DNA of 64,000 nt from an uncultured Eubacteriales bacterium (GTDB lineage Bacteria; Bacillota; Clostridia; Oscillospirales; CAG-382). Location: NCBI GenBank assembly GCA_934444645.1, contig CAKSCV010000009.1, forward strand, positions 1 to 64,000, in the 5' to 3' direction. Within the stretch, counting starts at the first letter, position 1. Every line of letters starts with the position of its first letter. The translations under genes and the position numbers were made by a program. Below the pieces are notes generated by a model. It did no database searches. It worked only from the letters and a program-made list of their open reading frames with translations, and was not told the DNA's origin. Below are positions 26,322 through 34,190 of the stretch, piece after piece.

Positions 26322-26361
26322 AACAACGAAGCGCGGTGAAATCATCGCGCTTCGTTGTTTT
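26321..26361. terminator. Terminator after the GH20-DMT operon
   Basis: Perfect 14-base arms AACAACGAAGCGCG/CGCGCTTCGTTGTT with a short TTTT tail. Confidence 0.75.
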
Positions 26362-26421
26362 CATAAGCCCCCAAAAACCAATCGGCAGCGTATTTTGTCG
26401 ATTGGTATTTGGGGGCTTATG
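26362..26421. repeat. Long near-perfect inverted repeat
   Basis: 23-base arms CATAAGCCCCCAAA...CCAATCG and its complement (26362-26384, 26399-26421) with one mismatch and a 14-base loop. No T-run on either strand, so it is not a typical terminator. It sits between the terminator of the DMT gene and the queA stop. It may be a small mobile-element remnant, an RNA structure or a protein site. Nature unknown. Confidence 0.6.
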
Positions 26422-26440
26422 TTACAGATTTATGCATTCT

Positions 26441-27520
26441 CTAAACAATCAGCATCGCATCCCCGAATGAGAAGAAATGATACTTTTCCTCCACGGCAAC
26501 GTGATAGGCCTCCAAAATGCGTTCTCTTCCGGCAAGTGCGGAAACGAGCATTATGAGCGTGCTTTCGGGCAAATGAAAATTGGTGATCAAGCAGTCAATG
26601 GCCTTGAATTTGTAGCCGGGATAGATAAAAATCTCGGTATTGGCACTCCCGGCGTGCAGAACGCCGTTTTCATCCGTCGCGCTTTCGAGCGTCCGGCAGG
26701 AGGTCGTTCCAACCGAAAAAATCCGGCCGCCGTTTTTGCGAACCTCGTTGAAACGGCGCGCGGTATCCTCACTTACCGTGTAATACTCGCTGTGCATCTT
26801 GTGTTCCGTGATGATGTCCTCCTTGACCGGACGGAACGTTCCAAGTCCGACATGAAGCGTCACATACAGAATTTCCACACCCATAGCTTCAATCTGCTTT
26901 AGCAGCTCCTTGGTGAAATGCAGCCCGGCTGTCGGCGCGGCACTCGAGCCTTCATGCTTGGCGTAGACCGTCTGATAGCGGTCCTTTTCGCTTTCACGGC
27001 TGGTGATGTACGGCGGCAGCGGCATTTCGCCGATTTCGTCAAGCAGTGCGAAGAATTCGCCTTCATAGTCGAATTCGATGACACGGTTGCCGTCGTCGAG
27101 GATTTTCGTGACTGTGCCGGTCAGCTTTTTATCAAAAAAAACGCGCGTGCCTACTTTCATTTTCTTGCCCGGATGGACGAGCGTTTCCCAGCTCCGGTCG
27201 TCGAGCCGTTTTAGCAAAAGCACCTCAACGGTGCTTCCGGAAGGCTCTGCGGCTTCGGTGCCGTCCGGCAGCTTTACAAAGCGTTTGCCGAACAGCCGCG
27301 CCGGGATGACCTTGGAATCGTTGAGAACCAGTGCGTCGCCGGGACGCAAATAATCGATGATGTCATGAAAGTGCCGGTGTTCGAGTGAGCCGTCGTCCTT
27401 GTGCAATACCAAAAGCCGCGACATATCGCGCTTTTCGGCAGGTGTTTGCGCGATGAGTTCCGGCGGCAGATCGTAATGATAATAGGAGCGTTTGAGCAGA
27501 TTTTCGTTTTCGGTAGCCAT
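26441..27520 (-). CDS. queA: S-adenosylmethionine:tRNA ribosyltransferase-isomerase (QueA)
   Basis: 359 residues, normal for QueA. It transfers the ribosyl part of SAM to preQ1 in tRNA to make epoxyqueuosine. Conserved motifs are clear: 'YDLPPELIAQTPAEKRDMSRLL', 'FHDIIDYLRPGDALVLNDSKVIPARLFG', 'AAPTAGLHFT', 'TLHVGLGTFRPV' and 'LITNFHLPESTL'. It follows the GH116-like gene by 33 bases and is probably cotranscribed with it; no queuosine partner gene (tgt, queG) is in the window. The ATG at 27520 is used because the frame ahead (TENENLLKRSYYH) fits the family's short lead. Confidence 0.95.
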   Translation of the reverse strand: MATENENLLKRSYYHYDLPPELIAQTPAEKRDMSRLLVLHKDDGSLEHRHFHDIIDYLRPGDALVLNDSKVIPARLFGKRFVKLPDGTEAAEPSGSTVEVLLLKRLDDRSWETLVHPGKKMKVGTRVFFDKKLTGTVTKILDDGNRVIEFDYEGEFFALLDEIGEMPLPPYITSRESEKDRYQTVYAKHEGSSAAPTAGLHFTKELLKQIEAMGVEILYVTLHVGLGTFRPVKEDIITEHKMHSEYYTVSEDTARRFNEVRKNGGRIFSVGTTSCRTLESATDENGVLHAGSANTEIFIYPGYKFKAIDCLITNFHLPESTLIMLVSALAGRERILEAYHVAVEEKYHFFSFGDAMLIV

Positions 27521-27553
27521 ACAAAGCCTCTCTTTTGCGGAAATTGTAAGATG

Positions 27554-29713
27554 CTATTTTTTTAAGTCGATGAGCAGCGTCAGTTTTTTCTGTTTGGTGA
27601 CGCTTAATGTGTTGTCTAAGGTGACGGTGCGGTTATCGATGTCGCACATTCTGTATCGTCCGCCGAACATGACCCGATACGTCCGATGCGGTGAAAACAC
27701 CTTGCGCACCTTGACTTCGCCGGCATATAAGATGAGTTCAATGTAATCGATTCCTAATTCCACACGTCCGTATGCGCCGTCAAAGCTGACAAAGCCGACA
27801 AAAACGCCGTCACTTCGCATGAGCGATTCCTCCGGCGAAAAGGCTAAAAAGCCGTTGTTCTTGTCATAATCGAAGCCGGAAAATGCCGGAATCAGGGAAC
27901 AAACCGCCATCGCGCTTGCGTATAGATCCTTTTTGCAGGAAAATTCGAACGAAGCAAACGCACGCGCCAGCGTTTCGCAAAGCGTACATTCTTTTAGCTC
28001 GGCAAGCATTGCACAGGCAAAAAAGTCGGGTGTCTGCCGCTCGGGCGCAAGCAAGGCGAGCTGTGCGGCTGCCTCGGCGAGCTCTTCCTTGGTATACAGC
28101 GCATAGGCACACAGCTTTTGCGAAACATAGGCGGAGGAAAGCACGCGGAGCGGATTTTCGCGGCATCGCAGGGCGGTTTTTTCGGCAAACCGATGCCGGC
28201 AGGTATTTAATTTATCAAGATAGGCCATTTTACGCTTTTTGTCGCGCAATAAATCGGCAATTTCCGTCATGGCGGCGAGAGCCGGTAAAAGCGTGTCGAA
28301 AATCATGTCGCTTTCGGGAAGACCCGTGACGGAAGCATCAGCTGTCCAAAGCCGCTCGGCTGTTTCCGTAAGCAAGTCGGCCATGAGCGAGATATCCACC
28401 CAGTTTTCGGTATAAAACCGTACCTCCGAACAGGTGCGGTAGGCGTAAAACAGGCGTAAAATCAGGCGAAAACGCGCGGCTGTCTCTGCCGGTGTCAGAT
28501 CGGTGTCAAACGCCGACGGAACAAAATCCTTGCCGGAGGAGCGGCCTTTGGCGGTCATCAGATTTTTCAAGGTCAGCACCGTTGTCGGCACGGTGATTCC
28601 CGGAAATAAATATTCGAATGCAAAGGAAAGCGGCAAGCAGCTGTCTTCGCTTTCCTCGGAAATGCCTTTGAGCACACCGAGTGTGTCACGGCGCACCGCC
28701 GGATCCTTCACGGCGGCAAGGGAGGATTCGATGAGCGGCTTCAGGCTTTCCGGCAGACACGTGTCTGAGCCGGCCAGCTCTTGAGCCAATGTGCTTTCGC
28801 GGCAAAGTCGGTCAAAATGTGTAAAGCAATAGGAAACACAGTCGGAGAGATTTGAAAAATAGTGGCAATAGTAGTTTTTTTCACCGCTTTTGGCAGGACT
28901 TTCGGCACAGTACGGAAAGCTCCATGCTGCAACTAACCGCCGTTTTTCGGTTTTTCCCGGTTCAAGGTGCAGATGAAACGCCAAAATGGCGGAAATGTTC
29001 TTTTGTGTGCCGAGTGCCGCCGTGTCGTTCAAAAAACCGCCGTTTTGGACGAAATGTGCGAAAAACTCGGCATCTTCGGCATCCGGTAAAATCTCAAAGG
29101 TGAAATCGGAGGCATCCGATGCAAGACACATACTGCCGCGCCGCCTTGCCGCAACGCTCGGCGAGGTTTCGGTAAGCAAGGGATAAAACGTGCCGCTTGC
29201 CTTGTCGTAGCACGGTTCTCCGTGACCTGCCCAAAAGAAGGATTTTAGAAGTGCGGCGAACGAAACGGTCAGCGGCTCCTCCGAGCGGTTGGTGAGCGAA
29301 ACTTCAAAAAATGCCGCCGGAATGCCGGAATCGATGGAGTTGTGGAGAATAAACGGATTGAAGGCGGTGATGGCAGTATCAATGCCGGAAGAGGCCGTGT
29401 CGAATGCGATTTCCGTAAACGGGAAATGCCTCTCAAAGTGGCAAACCGGTGCGTGCGGAAGGATACGTGAAGCCGGAATTGCTTCCGCCTCCGGATTTTT
29501 TAAGACATATCCGGCCGCTTCCGTTTCCGCTGATTTGACGCAGACAGCGAACGAAACGGGATTCGAATGCTCGCCCGGATGCTCTTTTTTGGAGGAGCTT
29601 TTGGAAAGACCAGCAAACTGTGTGCCGCCGTCGCGGTACAGCTTTAAGCAGCCTGTGCCGATACCGCCCAAAAATGCGGTGTTTTGCAGGTAGGCAAGAG
29701 TGTTTTTCTGCAT
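27554..29713 (-). CDS. GH116-like protein with divergent catalytic half
   Basis: 719 residues, no signal peptide. The N-terminal ~280 residues match the GH116/GBA2 N-terminal domain ('AFLGGIGTGCLKLYRDGG', 'FNPFILHNSIDSGIPAAFFEVSLTNRSEEPLTVSFAALLKSFFW'). The C-terminal half is a helical region consistent with an alpha/alpha barrel, but I cannot find the family nucleophile Glu or the acid Asp of the 'NTYD' type, so activity is doubtful. It ends with a beta domain (~620-719). It is driven by its own promoter and followed by queA. GH116 enzymes act on beta-glucosides and ceramides; this member may be a binding protein or a new subgroup. Confidence 0.65.
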   Translation of the reverse strand: MQKNTLAYLQNTAFLGGIGTGCLKLYRDGGTQFAGLSKSSSKKEHPGEHSNPVSFAVCVKSAETEAAGYVLKNPEAEAIPASRILPHAPVCHFERHFPFTEIAFDTASSGIDTAITAFNPFILHNSIDSGIPAAFFEVSLTNRSEEPLTVSFAALLKSFFWAGHGEPCYDKASGTFYPLLTETSPSVAARRRGSMCLASDASDFTFEILPDAEDAEFFAHFVQNGGFLNDTAALGTQKNISAILAFHLHLEPGKTEKRRLVAAWSFPYCAESPAKSGEKNYYCHYFSNLSDCVSYCFTHFDRLCRESTLAQELAGSDTCLPESLKPLIESSLAAVKDPAVRRDTLGVLKGISEESEDSCLPLSFAFEYLFPGITVPTTVLTLKNLMTAKGRSSGKDFVPSAFDTDLTPAETAARFRLILRLFYAYRTCSEVRFYTENWVDISLMADLLTETAERLWTADASVTGLPESDMIFDTLLPALAAMTEIADLLRDKKRKMAYLDKLNTCRHRFAEKTALRCRENPLRVLSSAYVSQKLCAYALYTKEELAEAAAQLALLAPERQTPDFFACAMLAELKECTLCETLARAFASFEFSCKKDLYASAMAVCSLIPAFSGFDYDKNNGFLAFSPEESLMRSDGVFVGFVSFDGAYGRVELGIDYIELILYAGEVKVRKVFSPHRTYRVMFGGRYRMCDIDNRTVTLDNTLSVTKQKKLTLLIDLKK

Positions 29714-29754
29714 GAAAGCTCCTCCTTTCTTTATAATTAGGTAATAGGACTATT

Positions 29755-29783
29755 ATTATAGCACAGTTTGCTTGTAAATGCAA
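29755..29783 (-). promoter_or_regulatory. Promoter of the GH116-like/queA operon
   Basis: Minus strand TTGCAT, 17-base spacer, TATAAT. Confidence 0.65.
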
Positions 29784-29802
29784 GGGCGAACGCAAAGAGA
29801 AA

Positions 29803-29844
29803 CACCGTGCGCGGCAAACCTTCCGTTTCGGCACGCGCACGGTG
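29803..29844 (-). terminator. Terminator of the pyrR-uraA operon
   Basis: CACCGTGCGCG/CGCGCACGGTG arms followed on the minus strand by GTTTCTCTTT. It separates uraA from the GH116-like promoter. Confidence 0.7.
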
Positions 29845-29863
29845 ATGCTTTTATTGTAAATGC

Positions 29864-31294
29864 TTAAACGTTGTAGGTGTTTCCTTTCGGAACCTCGTCG
29901 CCGCCCTTTTCGGTCTTTTCCACATAGTCACAGCTCGGGAAAATGATGTTGAGGACGATACCGGCGATCGAAGCAACGGCAAGAGAGGTGATCTTGGCGG
30001 TGGCGTTGATCGGAATGGCAACACCGCTGAGGGCGCAGACCAAAATCACGGCCGTGATGATGAGGTTGCGGCTCTTGGAGAAGTCGATCTGGTTTTCAAT
30101 GAGGTTGCGGATACCGATGGCGGAGATCATACCGTACAGGATGAAGGAGATACCGCCGATGACGGCTGTCGGAATGAGTTCAATGACAGCGGCGAATTTC
30201 GGCGAGAAGGAGAGAACAATCGCAAAGACTGCTGCGATGCGGATAACTCTCGGGTCGTAAACCTTGGAGAGGGCAAGCACGCCGGTGTTTTCACCGTAGG
30301 TTGTGTTGGCAGGGCCGCCGAAGAGGGAGGCAAAGGTGGTGGCAAAGCCGTCGCCGATGAGCGTGCGATGAAGACCCGGATCTTCAATGAAATTGCGCTT
30401 GGTGGTGGAGGAAATGGCGGAAATGTCGCCGATGTGCTCCATCATGGTGGCAAGGGCGATGGGCGCAATAGCGATGATCGAGCTTGCAATCAGCGCGCCG
30501 TTTTTCCAATCAACGCCGCCGAATACGGTTTTCTCCCAGTGAATCGGCAGACCGATCCAGGCAGCCGATTTGACGTTTTCAAGAGCCGAAACCGAGAACA
30601 GCTTGAAGCTTTCGTTGCCGAACATGGCGATGTATTCTGCACCGTCTGCGGCGGTAATGGTCTGACCGCAGGCAACGGCAAGAATGGCGGCAACGGCACA
30701 GGCGCCGAGAACGCCCAAGAGAATCGGAATGATCTTTGCCATGCCTTTACCCCAAATATTGAAGATAATGACAATGGCAAGAGCTGTAAGTGCAAGAACC
30801 CAGTTGGCATCGCAGTTGTTTTTGGCACTGCCGCAAAGACTGAGACCGATGGCGATGATGATCGGCCCGGTCACAACCGGCGGGAAGAAGCGCATGACCT
30901 TGGATACGCCGACGGCTTTAATCAGCGCGGCAACCACGAGGTACAAAAGACCTGCAACCGCAACACCGATGCAGGCGTAGGGAAGAAGTTGGGCTTGGGT
31001 CATGCCGTTTGCACCGGCAAGCGGAGCGATGGCGCCGTAGCCGCCTAAGAATGCGAAGGACGAGCCTAAGAAAGCCGGCACCTTGCCTTTGGTCACAAGG
31101 TGGAAAAAGAGGGTGCCGAGACCGGCCATAAGTAAGGTCGTGGCGATGTCAAGTCCGGTAAGAAGCGGAACAAGAACGGTTGCGCCAAACATGGCGAACA
31201 TATGCTGGAAACCGAGAACAAGCATTTTCGGAACGCCTAAAACCCTTGCGTCATAAATGCCTTCGGAACCGATGGTGGTTTTGTTTTTACTCAT
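29864..31294 (-). CDS. uraA: Uracil/xanthine permease (UraA-type, NCS2)
   Basis: 476 residues with about 14 membrane segments. NCS2 signatures are present: 'VLGFQHMFAMFGATVLVPLLTGLD' at the start, 'FLGSSFAFLGG' and the substrate-binding region 'MMEHIGDISAISSTTKRNFIEDPGLHRTLIGDG' followed by 'LFGGPANTTYGENTGVLALSKVYDP'. This fits a uracil-proton symporter. It follows pyrR by 62 bases on the same strand and shares the PyrR leader, so expression should fall when UMP is abundant. Confidence 0.92.
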   Translation of the reverse strand: MSKNKTTIGSEGIYDARVLGVPKMLVLGFQHMFAMFGATVLVPLLTGLDIATTLLMAGLGTLFFHLVTKGKVPAFLGSSFAFLGGYGAIAPLAGANGMTQAQLLPYACIGVAVAGLLYLVVAALIKAVGVSKVMRFFPPVVTGPIIIAIGLSLCGSAKNNCDANWVLALTALAIVIIFNIWGKGMAKIIPILLGVLGACAVAAILAVACGQTITAADGAEYIAMFGNESFKLFSVSALENVKSAAWIGLPIHWEKTVFGGVDWKNGALIASSIIAIAPIALATMMEHIGDISAISSTTKRNFIEDPGLHRTLIGDGFATTFASLFGGPANTTYGENTGVLALSKVYDPRVIRIAAVFAIVLSFSPKFAAVIELIPTAVIGGISFILYGMISAIGIRNLIENQIDFSKSRNLIITAVILVCALSGVAIPINATAKITSLAVASIAGIVLNIIFPSCDYVEKTEKGGDEVPKGNTYNV

Positions 31295-31356
31295 GAGTAA
31301 AAGCCTCCTGATTTATTTTATTCGCCGACCGCAGCCGGAAAATATCAAAAGAACGG

Positions 31357-31899
31357 TTATGCCTCGCGTTTGACGATGGTCACTTCGGAAATGCCGTCGT
31401 ATTCCGGCACCTTCACGCAGATCTGCTCTTTGTGCGAGGTCGGTACGTTTTTGCCCACATAGTCGCCGCGGATGGGCAATTCCCTGTGACCGCGGTCCAC
31501 AAGCACGCACAGCTTGATTTTGGAGGGACGCCCGGCGGCAATCAGCGCATCAATGGCGGCGCGTGCCGTCCGTCCGGTATAAATGACATCGTCCACAAGA
31601 ATGATGGTCTTGCCCTGCACATCGAAATCAAAGGCGGCGTTTAACAGCTTCGGCTGGCTGCTTTTTTCGTGCAAATCGTCGCGGTACAGCGTAATGTCGA
31701 GTTCGCCGAGGAAGACCTTCATGTCGGAAAACGACGTGATTTTTTCGGCAAGCATTTTGGCAAGCGGCACACCGCGGCGCTTAATGCCGACAAGACAAAC
31801 GGTCGTTTCTTCGGGATTGGTCTCAATGATCTCATGCGCAAGACGCGAAAGCGTCCGGCTGACAGCATTTTCGTCCATAATGACGGTTTGTTCTGCCAT
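31357..31899 (-). CDS. pyrR: PyrR pyrimidine regulator / uracil phosphoribosyltransferase
   Basis: 181 residues, normal length. It binds pyr mRNA when UMP-bound and also converts uracil and PRPP to UMP. The PRPP site is 'VILVDDVIYTGRTARAAIDALI'; the N-terminus 'DENAVSRTLSRLAHEIIE' and 'VCLVGIKRRGVPLAKMLAEKI' also match PyrR. The start at 31899 (MAEQTVIM) has AAAGGAG about ten bases before it; twelve additional codons upstream would run into the leader. It is the first gene of the pyrR-uraA operon. Confidence 0.95.
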   Translation of the reverse strand: MAEQTVIMDENAVSRTLSRLAHEIIETNPEETTVCLVGIKRRGVPLAKMLAEKITSFSDMKVFLGELDITLYRDDLHEKSSQPKLLNAAFDFDVQGKTIILVDDVIYTGRTARAAIDALIAAGRPSKIKLCVLVDRGHRELPIRGDYVGKNVPTSHKEQICVKVPEYDGISEVTIVKREA

Positions 31900-31942
31900 G
31901 GCACCCGGCACTCCTTTCGTTTTCTCCCGCGGCAAACGGCAT

Positions 31943-32052
31943 AAAAAAAGCCTGTCGGCAGACCGACAGACATAAATCAGCGTTTATGCATAAAAAGGGC
32001 ATAAAAACACAAATATTATGAACCTTGCCGGCATCCCGTACCGAATTAAAGG
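31943..32052 (-). promoter_or_regulatory. PyrR-type attenuator leader
   Basis: On the minus strand a segment at 32052-32023 (CCTTTAA...GGCAAGG, with GGTACGGGATGCC between) resembles the PyrR mRNA-binding loop CCTTTAA..GTCC.G.GAGG..AAGG. It is followed by a terminator hairpin CTGTCGG/CCGACAG at 31952-31969 with a seven-T run at 31949-31943, just before pyrR. The match to the binding loop is partial; the terminator is clear. Confidence 0.65.
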
Positions 32053-32067
32053 ATTTTTACTGTGGCA

Positions 32068-32096
32068 AGTATACCATAAACGGACGCTTTTGTAAA
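32068..32096 (-). promoter_or_regulatory. Promoter of pyrR-uraA
   Basis: Minus strand TTTACA, 17-base spacer, TATACT, ending ~15 bases before the PyrR leader loop. Confidence 0.7.
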
Positions 32097-32208
32097 GAGG
32101 TTTCGAAACATTTCTTCTTTTTTGCTGTTTTGAACAAGTTTTAACGGACTTTTTTGGTGCTTTTTACATATTTCGCCTTTTTTCATCAAACCGCGTTCGG
32201 AAATCTGC

Positions 32209-32237
32209 TTGACAAAAATCAATATATAGTATATAAT
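32209..32237 (+). promoter_or_regulatory. Promoter of the TPR-DUF4037 operon
   Basis: TTGACA, 17-base spacer, TATAAT: a full consensus match, 39 bases before the start codon. Confidence 0.75.
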
Positions 32238-32276
32238 TGTATAAAAATATACGATATATTGTATTGGAGGATGCAT

Positions 32277-33116
32277 ATGCTCGATAAAAGCGATTATCTC
32301 GAACCGTGCTGCCCGTTCGACACCGACTTTTACAGGGATGCGCCGCAAAAGCAGCCGACGGGACATATTTCCGTTTCGGAAATGCTTTCGCAGATCGACC
32401 GTCTGTATGCGCGCGGCGACCGCGATGCCATCGGCAGGGTGTTAACCGAATACCGCGAAAACGCCGAACGCTTGAACGATATTCACGGAGAGCTTTCGGT
32501 GTTAAACGAAATGCTCGGCCATTACCGCATGACGGCAAATCCCGAAAAAGGGCTTGCCGCTGCTCGCCGAACGCTGGAATTGCTGCCGCAGGCGGATATT
32601 GCCGGGTCTGTGAGTGCCGGAACCATCCTTCTCAATGCCGCAACGGCCCTGCGGTCGTTCGGAAATGCAGCAAAAGCCTTGCAGCTGTATGCCGAAGCCT
32701 GCCGCTGCTATGCGGCACATCTGCCGCCCGAAGACCGCCGCTTTGCCGGACTCTACAACAATATGGCGTCTTCGTATGACGATGTCGGCGAAACGGCTCA
32801 TGCCGAGACCTTCTATCAAAAAGCCCTTGCCGTTTTGGAAAAGTACGATGATCCGGAGGCCGTGCTTGACCGTGCCGTGACGCTGTTGAACCTTGCGCAG
32901 TTTTATGGAGCGCACGATGCCGCCGATGCCCGTGCTGCCTCGTATGCCGAAGCGTCGTTCGCGCTTTTCGAAAAAAGCGACTTGCCGCGCGCATACTATT
33001 ATGCGCACACCGCCGAAAAATGCGCCGGCGGCTTTGATGCGCTCGGCTTCTTTGTGTATGCCGATGCCTTGAAAAGCCGCGCCGAGGCCATTTATAGCGG
33101 AGAAACAGACGTATGA
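32277..33116 (+). CDS. TPR-repeat protein
   Basis: 279 residues. The start at 32277 is chosen because GGAGG (32266-32270) is six bases before it; the ATG at 32271 is too close. No signal peptide. Residues ~35-250 contain several tetratricopeptide-like helix pairs ('AATALRSFGNAAKALQLYAEACRCY', 'NNMASSYDDVGETAHAETFYQKALAVLEKY', 'TLLNLAQFYGAHDAADARAASYAEAS'), a protein-binding scaffold. The stop overlaps the start of the DUF4037 gene by four bases, and both are driven by a strong promoter. TPR-DUF4037 pairs are also found fused in related bacteria, from family knowledge, so they act together. Partner and function unknown. Confidence 0.8.
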   Translation: MLDKSDYLEPCCPFDTDFYRDAPQKQPTGHISVSEMLSQIDRLYARGDRDAIGRVLTEYRENAERLNDIHGELSVLNEMLGHYRMTANPEKGLAAARRTLELLPQADIAGSVSAGTILLNAATALRSFGNAAKALQLYAEACRCYAAHLPPEDRRFAGLYNNMASSYDDVGETAHAETFYQKALAVLEKYDDPEAVLDRAVTLLNLAQFYGAHDAADARAASYAEASFALFEKSDLPRAYYYAHTAEKCAGGFDALGFFVYADALKSRAEAIYSGETDV

Positions 33117-34063
33117 AGACACGTATGAAAGGCTTGGAGCTTTCCCGCGCGTTTTTCGAAGCCTACGGCCGAACGCTCATTGAAACGGAATTTGCGCCGT
33201 TTGCCGACCGTATCGCCGCCGGGCTTGTCGGCCCAGGTTCGGAGCGGTACGGCTTTGACGACGGCGTGTCGGAGGATCACGATTTCTGCGCCGGGTTTTG
33301 CCTGTGGATAAGCGAAGAGGACGACAGAGCGTTCGGCTTTGCGCTTGCCAAGGCGTATCGAAAGCTGCCGGAGACGTTTTGGGGCGTGCCGACCAAAGAG
33401 AAGCTTCGCGGCGGCGCATCGCGCTACGGCGTGATGACCGTCGAAGATTTTTTCACGCCGCTTGTCGGCAAAAACTTCGCTTCGCTTTCACCGGAGGAGT
33501 TTTTGTATACGCCGGAACACTATCTTGCCGACGCATCCAACGGCGAACTGTTTTACGATAAAGGCGGCACATTTACCAAAATATACGAACAAATCCGCAC
33601 CGGAATGCCCGAGGATGTGCGCTTAAAAAAACTTGCCGCAAGCCTTTGCGGTATGGCGCAGGCCGGACAGTACAATTATGCCCGTGCGCTTTCGCACGGC
33701 GAAGAGGGCGCGGCCGTGTTAGCTCTTGCCGAATTTGTCAAAGCTGCCGCCACGGCACTTCACCTGTTGAACGGCTGCCACGCACCGTTTTACAAATGGA
33801 TGCTGCGGTCGGTTTCACGTCTTCCGGCTCTCGGCAGCCTTGCGGACAGTCTTGAATATCTGTTGACCGGCGAAAACGGCGCAAAGGGCACGCTTATCAA
33901 GGGCGAGATTATCGAGGATGTTTGCACGGGCGTTGCGGATTTTCTGCGTCAAAACGGCTTGTCCGATTCGGAAAGTGATTTTCTCGAAGACCATGCCAAA
34001 AGCGTGACAAACAAGATTCGCGCCGCGGCGTTTCGCAATCTGCCGCTGATGGTTGGGCTGTGA
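33113..34063 (+). CDS. DUF4037 nucleotidyltransferase-like protein
   Basis: 316 residues. The N-terminal region 'LVGPGSERYGFDDGVSEDHDFCAGFCLWI' is diagnostic of DUF4037 and reads like a nucleotidyltransferase-type metal site (GS, then D.D at residue ~57-59). The C-terminal ~170 residues are helical. The start codon overlaps the TPR gene stop (ATGA). Cytosolic. A nucleotide-transfer reaction on a small molecule or protein is conceivable but not established for the family. No terminator is obvious before the brnQ promoter. Confidence 0.82.
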   Translation: MKTRMKGLELSRAFFEAYGRTLIETEFAPFADRIAAGLVGPGSERYGFDDGVSEDHDFCAGFCLWISEEDDRAFGFALAKAYRKLPETFWGVPTKEKLRGGASRYGVMTVEDFFTPLVGKNFASLSPEEFLYTPEHYLADASNGELFYDKGGTFTKIYEQIRTGMPEDVRLKKLAASLCGMAQAGQYNYARALSHGEEGAAVLALAEFVKAAATALHLLNGCHAPFYKWMLRSVSRLPALGSLADSLEYLLTGENGAKGTLIKGEIIEDVCTGVADFLRQNGLSDSESDFLEDHAKSVTNKIRAAAFRNLPLMVGL

Positions 34064-34117
34064 TTGCGAAGGCTCCTTTGCGAATGTTAACTTTGTGTAA
34101 ACTGCAAGGCGCAGCTA

Positions 34118-34146
34118 TTGCATTTTACCTATACAGTGTATTATAC
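34118..34146 (+). promoter_or_regulatory. Promoter of brnQ
   Basis: TTGCAT, 17-base spacer, TTATAC (or TATACT with 18). Confidence 0.5.
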
Positions 34147-34190
34147 TGTTAAAAATAATAGTATACTTTGTACAGGAGATGTAACACACC

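Noticed and set aside
25214..26470. 418-codon plus-strand frame across GH20 and DMT genes
   Set aside because: Overlaps two well-supported genes in another frame and is Arg/Cys-rich; no family features.
34064..34190. Possible T-box or leader riboswitch before brnQ
   Set aside because: Only ~45 bases from promoter to start; no T-box motif.
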